This document shows positions 32,221 to 39,412 of a DNA stretch of 39,412 nt, piece by piece. Origin of the DNA: JAHDBG01 sp963922685 (GTDB taxonomy: Bacteria; Pseudomonadota; Gammaproteobacteria; Chromatiales; Chromatiaceae). The notes under the pieces are model-generated. The model saw only the letters and a list, made by a program, of their open reading frames with translations. It ran no database searches and was not told the origin of the DNA. Within the stretch, counting starts at the first letter, position 1; every line of letters starts with the position of its first letter. The stretch is from NCBI GenBank assembly GCA_963922685.1, contig CAWUJM010000012.1:1-39412 (forward strand), in the 5' to 3' direction. The position numbers were made by a program, and so were the translations under genes.

Positions 32221-34784
32221 ACCTTATCCGGACGCAGGCTGGGCAGCCATAGACCGGTGTCTGTCGGCATACAACGTCGTCCCATACCGAGTAATACCGG
32301 CTTCGGCCCGATCTCCAGGAAGATGTCCACATCCTGTGCCTGCAGGCAGGCCATACCTTCTGCAAAGCGTACCGCCTCACGGACATGACGAACCCAGTAA
32401 TCCGGCGTTGTTATCGTCTCATCCGCCAACTCACCGGTCAGGTTGGAGATCAGTGGCAGGGTCGGTCGGGCATAGCTGATACTAGCGGCGACAGTACGGA
32501 AGTCCGCCAGCATCGGGGTCATCAGCGCTGAATGGAAGGCGTGCGAGACGGCCAGCGGGCGTGTTCTGATGTTCTCGTCCGTAAGCTGGCGGACCACCGC
32601 CTGCACGGCGGTGGTCTGACCGGAGATCACTACATTGTCCGGCCCGTTGATCGCTGCGATGGCAACCTCGTCCGGACAGGCTGCAATGGCGGCCTGCACC
32701 CGGCCCACATCGGTCAGGCAGGCCACCATGGCACCGGTCTGTGGCAGTGCCTGCATCAGGCTGGCCCGGGCGGCGATCAGCTTCAGGCCATCTGCCAGGC
32801 TGAACACCCCGGCAATGCAGGCTGCCGCTATCTCGCCGACACTATGCCCGATCAGGGCCGCTGGCCGGATGCCCCAGGCCAGCCACAGCCGCGCCAGGGC
32901 CATTTCCAGTACGAATAGGGCCGGTTGGGTGTACTTTGTCTGATGGAGACGATCCGTCTCCTGGTCGTTGATCACTGCCAGAATGGAGACACCGTCCAGT
33001 AAGGGTTGCAGGATCGCATCACATTCATCCAGTGTTGCCCGAAAAACCGGTGCTGTCTCGTACAGCTCCTGACCCATGCCCACAAACTGGCTGCCCTGCC
33101 CGGTGAACAGAAAGGCCACGCCCGGTGCGGTCTGATATGCTGGTGCATAACCTGTCGCTATGGTGCTACGATCACCGGTCACGCTCGCCGACAACTGTGC
33201 CTGAAGCTCATCACATGAGGCCGCAACACAGGCCATCCGGTACGCGAAATGACTGCGACCCGTGGTAGCTGTGTGACACAGATCCGCCAGATTCAGGGTC
33301 TCCTGCTCTGCGATATAACGCTGATACGAGGCCACCTGTGCAGTCAGCCCGGCTTCGTTTTTAGCTGACAGCGTCAGTATCTGTACAGGTCGTTCGATCT
33401 TTTGTGCCTCAACCGTCTCTGTCAACGAATCAGCAGTCCATTCAGACACAATGACATGCGCGTTGGTACCGCTGAAACCAAACGAACTCACGCCGGCAAT
33501 CCGTTTTTCTGACTGCCATGGTGCCAGTGTCGTCGGGATTTGTATCGGTAACTGATCCCAGGCAATCCGTGGGTTCGGCTCCCGGAAATTCATATGGGGC
33601 GGAACCTGCTGATGCTGCATCATCAGTACCACCTTCATCAGGCCTGCCACTCCGGAAGCTGCTTCCAGATGCCCCAGATTGGTTTTTACCGATCCGATCT
33701 GCAAAGGTGTTTCCCGCTCCTGAAAGATGGCTCCCAGAGCACCAACTTCTATCGGATCACCCAGCGGGGTACCGGTACCATGCGCTTCAATATAGCTGAC
33801 CGCATCTGGTTTAAGCTGAGCCTGTTGCAATGCTTGACGAATCATCGCTTGTTGCGAAGGCCCGCGCGGGGCGGTCAGGCCGGTACTCGGTCCGTCATGA
33901 CCAATGGTCGAACTCCGGATAACCGCCAGAATAGTGTCACCATCAGACTGCGCATCAGATAATCGTTTCAGCACTAATACACCACAACCCTCACCTCGAC
34001 CATATCCATCAGCAGCCGCATCAAATGTTTTACAATGACCATCCGCTGCCAACATACCTGCATTGGAGAGTGAGGCAGTCATTTCAGGCAATAACATCAG
34101 GCTGACCCCGCCAGCCAGCGCTAACTGGCACTCATTCTGGCGCAGGCTGTGACAGGCCTGATGGATAGCCACCAGGGATGAGGAACAGGCCGTATCTATC
34201 GCCAACGTCGGTCCGGTCAGGCCTAATACATAAGACACACGCCCGGCTGCAATGCTGGTGACGGTGCCAGTCTGCTCATACAGATCACTGGTTTGCCGGG
34301 CACCGACCAGTGTTTTATATTCACTACCACTGATACCCATAAACACACCTGATGCAGTATCAAATAATGTATCGGGCACTATATTGGCGTATTCCAGGGC
34401 TTCCCAACTGACTTCCAGTAACAAACGTTGCTGCGGATCCATCAGCATGGCTTCGCGTGGCGAAATACCAAAAAATTGTGGATCAAACTGATCAGGATGT
34501 TTTAAGAAGCTACCATAGTCACTGGATGTTTTATCTGATACTTTCCGCTCCCAGCGTGCAGCAGGTACTTCGGTAATGGCATCACCACCGGTACAGATAA
34601 AGTGCCAGAAGGCCTCCGGGGTATGGATTTCACCAGGAAAACGACACCCCATACCTACAATGGCAATCGGTTCAGCCGCGTGTTCCTTTTGTTGTTGCGC
34701 TAATTGAGCCTTTAACTGACGTATCTGCGACAACGCATTTTCCATGACAACTTTATAGTCCGGAGCCTGCTGAGAAGTAGTCAT
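32082..34784 (-). CDS. PKS2, N-terminal part: KS-AT (frameshifted before the DH)
   Basis: This frame gives about 900 residues from the ATG at 34784. That start yields MTTSQQAPDYKVVMENALSQ, a coiled-coil docking opening, and has AGGA (34793-34796) eight bases upstream inside the end of PKS1. The KS is complete (Cys200 in AIDTACSSSL; EAHGTGTPLGDP; NLGHLE). The AT has GHSVGE and HAFH and is therefore malonyl-type. The frame stays homologous to PKS1 through LSSLGQLYVR and then changes to unrelated sequence. At the GGG run (32177-32179) one extra G restores GITVDWAAFDQD, which continues in the DH-cMT-KR-ACP frame. True coding in this frame thus ends near 32180, not at the stop at 32082. It follows PKS1 by a few bases and is clearly in its operon. 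Confidence 0.9.
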   Translation of the reverse strand: MTTSQQAPDYKVVMENALSQIRQLKAQLAQQQKEHAAEPIAIVGMGCRFPGEIHTPEAFWHFICTGGDAITEVPAARWERKVSDKTSSDYGSFLKHPDQFDPQFFGISPREAMLMDPQQRLLLEVSWEALEYANIVPDTLFDTASGVFMGISGSEYKTLVGARQTSDLYEQTGTVTSIAAGRVSYVLGLTGPTLAIDTACSSSLVAIHQACHSLRQNECQLALAGGVSLMLLPEMTASLSNAGMLAADGHCKTFDAAADGYGRGEGCGVLVLKRLSDAQSDGDTILAVIRSSTIGHDGPSTGLTAPRGPSQQAMIRQALQQAQLKPDAVSYIEAHGTGTPLGDPIEVGALGAIFQERETPLQIGSVKTNLGHLEAASGVAGLMKVVLMMQHQQVPPHMNFREPNPRIAWDQLPIQIPTTLAPWQSEKRIAGVSSFGFSGTNAHVIVSEWTADSLTETVEAQKIERPVQILTLSAKNEAGLTAQVASYQRYIAEQETLNLADLCHTATTGRSHFAYRMACVAASCDELQAQLSASVTGDRSTIATGYAPAYQTAPGVAFLFTGQGSQFVGMGQELYETAPVFRATLDECDAILQPLLDGVSILAVINDQETDRLHQTKYTQPALFVLEMALARLWLAWGIRPAALIGHSVGEIAAACIAGVFSLADGLKLIAARASLMQALPQTGAMVACLTDVGRVQAAIAACPDEVAIAAINGPDNVVISGQTTAVQAVVRQLTDENIRTRPLAVSHAFHSALMTPMLADFRTVAASISYARPTLPLISNLTGELADETITTPDYWVRHVREAVRFAEGMACLQAQDVDIFLEIGPKPVLLGMGRRCMPTDTGLWLPSLRPDKVWPQLLSSLGQLYVRVSPWTGPRLIRTMRGRRSSCRPTRSRENATG
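32177..32179 (-). other. Frameshift site in GGG run, PKS2 AT / DH linker
   Basis: The coding strand reads CGG GTA TCA. With four G instead of three it would read CGG GGT ATC ACC GTG GAC (Arg-Gly-Ile-Thr-Val-Asp), matching Arg-Gly-Ala-Pro-Val-Asp at the same place in PKS1. One missing base therefore splits an otherwise intact module. Confidence 0.8.
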
Positions 34785-34788
34785 ATCA

Positions 34789-37700
34789 TTAATCCTGTTG
34801 TGAAAATTCCTGCGAAAGTAATGCTGCAAGTTCATCCTGAGTCAGATCAGATATTGTTGTCGTCTTTTCGGGGGACTCTAGCGTATCGCTCCACAATGTA
34901 TCTGTCAGATGTTGATGTAATAATTTCAGGGTCGGATAATCAAACGCCAGGGTTTCCGGTAGCGAGAGTCCGCATGTGCTGACCAGATCATTACGTAATT
35001 CAACAATCATCAATGAATCAAACCCGCAGTCCATAAATTTATGGTTAGGATCCACCTGATCTGCGGATGACAGACCCAGTACCTTCGCTGCCGATGTGCG
35101 TAAATGCTGCATCAGGTGTGCATCTCGCTCTGTCACCCCCATCGTTAACATCTGGTCTCTGATTGTTAGTTTATCTGTCATATCAGGTATAGATTCCGCG
35201 GCCTTGTGCGTATCACAATCCCGGTAGAACGCGATATCGTTCCCGGTGCGTGCCAGCAGAATCTGCCAGTCCAGCACAAATACGCCGATCTGGGTCAGAT
35301 TGGTCGAGTGCTGCAATAGCCTGGTAAAGACCTGTTTACCTGTTTCAGGATCAATTAACCTGAACCCCTGTGCATACATCTGTACCTGTGCCCGCTCTGC
35401 CAGGGACGCTGCTATCCCTGCCTCAGCCCACGGGCCCCAGTTGATACTCAGGCCCGGCAGGCCATAAGCCTGACGTGCGGCCATTAACCCATCCAGAAAC
35501 GCATTCGCTACTGCATAATTCCCTTGTCCACCAGATTGTAATAATGTGGCAATTGATGAAAAACAGATGAAGAAGTCCAGCGGCATCTGTCCGGTCAGGC
35601 GGTGCAGATGCCAGGCACCATTCACTTTTGGTGCCAGTACCCGGGCAAACCGTTCTGTTGTCTGCTGATTCAATCTCCCGTTATCTGACACACCTGCGGC
35701 ATGCACGATGCCACATAAGGGTTGTGGACATGCCGCCAGCAATCGTGCCACTTCAGCCTCGTCTGCCACATCGGCAGACACCACCTGCACGGTTGCACCC
35801 AGTGTCTCCAGCCGCTGGATGGCCTGTTCATGTTCCGGCAGACGGCCGCGCCGCCCGCTCAGTACCAGATGTTGTGCACCCTGTGCTGCCAGTTGTTCGG
35901 CAATGATGACACCTAATGCTCCCAGGCCACCGGTAATCAGATAGCTCCCGACTGATCTGATGGTCACACCGGATGGCACCGATGCAGCATATGCCGGGTT
36001 CAGTGCGGATACCTCCGGCAGCGCATACTGCCCGAGGCGTGCGACATAACGGACGCTACCCCGCACCGCAATGTAACGTTCTGTCTCCGCACCCTGTAAC
36101 TGAGGCCGCAGGTTGGCGATAGCCTCGCCTGCCGGATAATCTATCCCGGTACACCGGAGTGCCGGGTATTCGGCTGTTATCGTGCGCAACAGCCCCCAGA
36201 TAGCGGCCTGGGCCGGATCAACCACCTCATCCGCCAGCACCTGCTGGCCCTGCTGCGTGATCACCCAGACACGGGGCTCTGCCCCCTGTCGGGCCAGTTG
36301 TTGTATCAGGTGTAATAATCCGGTACTCAGTTGCAATGTCTGAGCGGGCACTGGCAGCGACTGATCTGCCTGTGCGTAATACACCACATGGCTCAGTGTC
36401 GTCAGTTCCGGAGCAGGCCAGTCCCGGTCTGACGTCTCTGCCGCCAGACAATACTCGATCGGTAATAAAGTACAGGTTGATGCGGGTATTTGATCCAGCA
36501 ACGCAGCACCTGCACCGTCCGTCTGCGCGATGAGCAGCCAGTCACCTGCCTCAGCCGTTGTCTGTTCCGGTACCGGTTGTACCTGCCAGTTCACCTGATA
36601 TAACCAGTCTGCCCAGGCCGGTGTCGCCGCATTGGTTGCCGGGACGGCATCAATCCAGTAACGTTCCCGCTGGAACGGATAGGTGGGTAACGCTATCTTC
36701 TGCCGGACCTCATCCTGATCAAACGCGACCCAATCGACTGGCGCACCCCGCACATATAGTTCACCCAGGCTGGCCGACAGTTGCGACCAGTCCTGATCCG
36801 GTCGCAGGCTGGGCAACCAGAGACCGCTGTCTTCCGACAGACAGCGTCGTCCCATGCCGAGTAAGACCGGTTTTGGCCCGATCTCCAGGAAGGTATCCAC
36901 GCCCTGTGCATGTAAACAGGTCATTCCATCGGCAAAGCGCACTGCTTCACGCACATGGCGTACCCAGTAATCCGGCGTACTGATGTCATCACCCGCCAGC
37001 TCACCGGTCAGATTGGAGACCAGCGGCACAGTTGGTTCGGCGTAGGTAATACTGGTCGCCACGGCACGAAACGCGGCCAGCATCGGTGCCATCAGCGGTG
37101 AGTGGAAGGCATGCGATACGGTCAGCGGGCGGGTCCTGATCTTTTCTTTCTCAAGCTGTTCGACAATCGCCTGCACGGCGTTCGTAGCACCGGAAATAAC
37201 CACACTGGTCGGCCCATTGATCGCTGCGATCGAGACTTCGTCCGAATACTCAGCTATCGCTATCTGCACCCGGGCCACATCGGTCAGACAGGCGACCATC
37301 GCGCCGGTCTGTGGCAAGGCCTGCATCAGGCGCGCACGCGCCGCGATCAGCTGCAGGCCATCTGCCAGACTGAACACTCCGGCGACACAGGCCGCTGCCA
37401 CCTCACCGACACTATGTCCGATCAGACAGTCCGGCTGGACCCCCCAGGCCTGCCACAACCGCGCCAGTGCGACTTCCAGCACGAACAGAGCGGGCTGGGT
37501 ATAGATCGTCTGATCAATACGATCAGTCTGTGGATCATTGATGACCTCCAGAATGGACGCACCCTCCAGTAACGGCTGTAAGATGGCATCACATTCATCC
37601 AGCGTGGCACGGAATAATGGTTGTGTGGTATACAGTTCGCATCCCATCCCGACATACTGGCTGCCCTGCCCGGTAAACAAAAAGCCTACAACCGGTTCCG

Positions 37701-39412
37701 CCTGCGACGCCTGTTGCGGGCCTGGTATCACACCGGCTGGCGTTTCACCGGCCAGCCAGCCCTGTAGCTTTGCCTGCATCTGTGCTGCTGATGTCGCCAC
37801 CACGCTCAGGCGGTGGTCAAACTGGCTGCGGGCATGCCGTGCGGTATAACACAGATCACCCGGGTGAATTTCCGGTCGGGCTGTGAACCAGTCTATGTAG
37901 GATTGCACCAGAGCACGCAGCGCCGGTTCAGTCTGGGCCGACAGGTTCAGCAGATGGCAGGGCCGTTGTTCCGCACTGCGTGCCTCTGCTGGCTGGTGTG
38001 GTGCCGCTGCCACAATCAGATGGGCATTGGTGCCGCAATAGCTAAAAGAGCTGACCCCTGAAATTTGTCCGCCTGTCTGTGTACTGCTCCAAGGGATGAG
38101 TCCGGTCGGGATGCGAACCGGCAGATTCGCCCAGTCAATGCGCGGGCTGGGGGTGCTGAAATGCAGATGAGGTGAAATCTGCTGATGCTGTAACATCAAC
38201 ACCACTTTCATCAGGCCTGCGACACCAGCGGCAGCCTCCAGATGACCGATATGGGTCTTGACCGAGCCAACCCAGAGCGGCGTTTCCCGGTGTCCGAACA
38301 CCTCGCCCAGAGCACCCATCTCAATCGGATCACCCAGTGAAGTTCCGGTACCATGTGCCTCAACATAGCTGACCGCATCCGGTGTCACTCCGGCCCGGTC
38401 CAGAGCGGCACGAATCACTGCCACCTGGGAAGGACCCCTGGGTGCAGTCAGGCCACTGCTGTGCCCATCATGGTTGACCATGGAGCCCCGGATCACCGCC
38501 AGCACCTTGTCGCCTGCCGCCTGCGCATCTGCCAGCCGCTTCAACACGATCATGCCGCAGCCTTCGCCCCGGACATAGCCATCTGCTGTGGCATCAAACG
38601 TCTTGCATTGTCCATCCGGGGCGAGCATACCGGCCTTGGCAAAGACCACACTATCCTGTGGATCAACCAGCAGACCGACCCCGCCGGTCAGGGCCAGGTC
38701 ACATTCACGTTGCCGCAGACTCTGGCACGCCTGATGGATCGCAACTAAGGAAGATGAACAGGCCGTATCAATCGCCAGGGCCGGGCCGGTCAGCCCGAGA
38801 ATGTGCGCAAGACGACCGGCGGCCACACTGAGTGCATTGCCGGTGGAACTGTACAGGTTATCCCGGACATCTGCTGCTCCACCTGCGTTGCACAAGGCCC
38901 GGTAATTGCGTTCCGAGATGCCGACAAACACCCCGGTCAGGCTGTCGAACAGACTGGCCGGTACGATGTTCGCTGCCTCTAAGGCCTCCCAGGTCACTTC
39001 CAGCAACAAACGTTGTTGCGGATCCATGCTCAGGGCTTCACGCGGCGCTATGTTAAAGAACGCCGGATCAAACTGGTCTATCTGGTCCAGAAAGCAGCTA
39101 TACCGGGTATTCATTCTGCCCGGCGCGGCACGATCTGCATCGTACCAGGTCTCTATATCCCAGCGTTCCACCGGGACTTCAGTCTCTGCCGATACGGTCT
39201 GCGTTAACCCTTCCCAGAACTGCGCCGGTGTTGACGCCCCACCCGGAAAACGACAGCCCATACCGACAATCGCAATCGGTATCTGGTCATCCGGCGACTG
39301 GCGTTCAGCCAGCTGAGTACGCAAACGCGTAATTTCTTCCAGTGCCTCTTCCATCAAAGCAACAATTCCCGCTGAAAAGTTGGTTGAGCGTCGCGAAGTG
39401 GTTTTTGAGGCG
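34789..39412 (-). CDS. PKS1: KS-AT-KR-ACP module, 5' end outside the window
   Basis: The open frame continues to the window edge, so the true start may lie outside. The first Met in frame is at 39354, and the sequence before it still looks coding (TSRRSTNFSAGIVAL, like the MTTSQQ opening of PKS2). Numbering from a TTG at 39357: N-terminal coiled coil (1-25), KS (Cys200 in AIDTACSSSL; EAHGTGT; THIGHLE), AT (about 555-840; GHSVGE near 647-652; HAFH 749-752, malonyl-type), KR (TGGLGALG, 1142-1149; Ser1268, Tyr1281, Asn1285) and ACP (CGFDSL, Ser1448). There is no DH or ER, so a beta-hydroxyl is expected. The usual LDD motif reads SDN, so stereochemistry is unclear. The C-terminal DLTQDELAALLSQEFSQQD is a docking-type tail. 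PKS2 starts a few bases after the stop. Confidence 0.92.
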   Translation of the reverse strand, partial: ASKTTSRRSTNFSAGIVALMEEALEEITRLRTQLAERQSPDDQIPIAIVGMGCRFPGGASTPAQFWEGLTQTVSAETEVPVERWDIETWYDADRAAPGRMNTRYSCFLDQIDQFDPAFFNIAPREALSMDPQQRLLLEVTWEALEAANIVPASLFDSLTGVFVGISERNYRALCNAGGAADVRDNLYSSTGNALSVAAGRLAHILGLTGPALAIDTACSSSLVAIHQACQSLRQRECDLALTGGVGLLVDPQDSVVFAKAGMLAPDGQCKTFDATADGYVRGEGCGMIVLKRLADAQAAGDKVLAVIRGSMVNHDGHSSGLTAPRGPSQVAVIRAALDRAGVTPDAVSYVEAHGTGTSLGDPIEMGALGEVFGHRETPLWVGSVKTHIGHLEAAAGVAGLMKVVLMLQHQQISPHLHFSTPSPRIDWANLPVRIPTGLIPWSSTQTGGQISGVSSFSYCGTNAHLIVAAAPHQPAEARSAEQRPCHLLNLSAQTEPALRALVQSYIDWFTARPEIHPGDLCYTARHARSQFDHRLSVVATSAAQMQAKLQGWLAGETPAGVIPGPQQASQAEPVVGFLFTGQGSQYVGMGCELYTTQPLFRATLDECDAILQPLLEGASILEVINDPQTDRIDQTIYTQPALFVLEVALARLWQAWGVQPDCLIGHSVGEVAAACVAGVFSLADGLQLIAARARLMQALPQTGAMVACLTDVARVQIAIAEYSDEVSIAAINGPTSVVISGATNAVQAIVEQLEKEKIRTRPLTVSHAFHSPLMAPMLAAFRAVATSITYAEPTVPLVSNLTGELAGDDISTPDYWVRHVREAVRFADGMTCLHAQGVDTFLEIGPKPVLLGMGRRCLSEDSGLWLPSLRPDQDWSQLSASLGELYVRGAPVDWVAFDQDEVRQKIALPTYPFQRERYWIDAVPATNAATPAWADWLYQVNWQVQPVPEQTTAEAGDWLLIAQTDGAGAALLDQIPASTCTLLPIEYCLAAETSDRDWPAPELTTLSHVVYYAQADQSLPVPAQTLQLSTGLLHLIQQLARQGAEPRVWVITQQGQQVLADEVVDPAQAAIWGLLRTITAEYPALRCTGIDYPAGEAIANLRPQLQGAETERYIAVRGSVRYVARLGQYALPEVSALNPAYAASVPSGVTIRSVGSYLITGGLGALGVIIAEQLAAQGAQHLVLSGRRGRLPEHEQAIQRLETLGATVQVVSADVADEAEVARLLAACPQPLCGIVHAAGVSDNGRLNQQTTERFARVLAPKVNGAWHLHRLTGQMPLDFFICFSSIATLLQSGGQGNYAVANAFLDGLMAARQAYGLPGLSINWGPWAEAGIAASLAERAQVQMYAQGFRLIDPETGKQVFTRLLQHSTNLTQIGVFVLDWQILLARTGNDIAFYRDCDTHKAAESIPDMTDKLTIRDQMLTMGVTERDAHLMQHLRTSAAKVLGLSSADQVDPNHKFMDCGFDSLMIVELRNDLVSTCGLSLPETLAFDYPTLKLLHQHLTDTLWSDTLESPEKTTTISDLTQDELAALLSQEFSQQD

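Noticed and set aside
1..39412. CRISPR arrays, tRNA or rRNA genes
   Set aside because: No regularly spaced short repeats, cloverleaf-like sequence or rRNA sequence was recognised by eye.
16873..39412. Trans-AT type PKS
   Set aside because: Every module carries its own AT domain with the GHSVGE motif.

Overview
The window looks like a chromosomal segment of a gammaproteobacterium of moderate GC, order not assigned. The support is lptM directly before lysA, lpxH, trpS, a TolC-type porin, suhB, hisZ close to purA, and a thyA-folA pair. The left 16.5 kb is dense housekeeping DNA. The right 22.5 kb is part of a modular PKS/NRPS biosynthetic gene cluster that runs off the right edge.

Left part: thiS, a Nif3-family gene, a 44-residue LptM-type lipoprotein and lysA lie head to tail on the + strand (185-2532). 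Bases 1-184 show no gene I can support. Downstream of lysA are two nearly identical AT-rich Rpn/PDDEXK nuclease-transposase genes in about 1,053-bp tandem units. Each unit carries a copy of the lysA 3' end, and a third, degenerate lysA tail follows.

A long run of tightly spaced - strand genes fills 4626-16267. In transcription order it is thyA, folA, map, hisZ, a toxin-antitoxin island, purA, rpe, suhB, an M23 peptidase, tolC, trpS and lpxH. Many neighbours overlap by ATGA or TGATG. The island between hisZ and purA (11711-12918) holds an intact HEPN protein, its nucleotidyltransferase partner with the catalytic core deleted, a BrnT-like toxin with no clear start codon, and a BrnA-like antitoxin broken in a T7 run.

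Right part: mscL (+) overlaps by 14 bp a stand-alone KS-AT-ACP protein (+). Its ketosynthase has serine in place of the active-site cysteine, which suggests a decarboxylating loading module. Converging on it from the right, on the - strand, are PKS1 (KS-AT-KR-ACP, 5' end outside the window), PKS2 (KS-AT-DH-cMT-KR-ACP, split by a one-base frameshift after the AT) and a terminal NRPS. The NRPS is C-A(Gly)-PCP-Cy-A(Cys, with embedded Ox)-PCP-TE, and its TubC-type N-terminal docking domain is cut off by a one-base frameshift in an A6 run.

If the line is colinear and the frameshifts are bridged or are sequence errors, the logic is an acetyl-type starter, one beta-hydroxy extension, one alpha-methylated and possibly dehydrated extension, glycine, then cysteine cyclised and oxidised to a thiazole-4-carboxyl end released by the TE. 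All three AT domains read as malonyl-specific. Missing upstream modules, the phosphopantetheinyl transferase, transporters and regulators may lie beyond the right edge.
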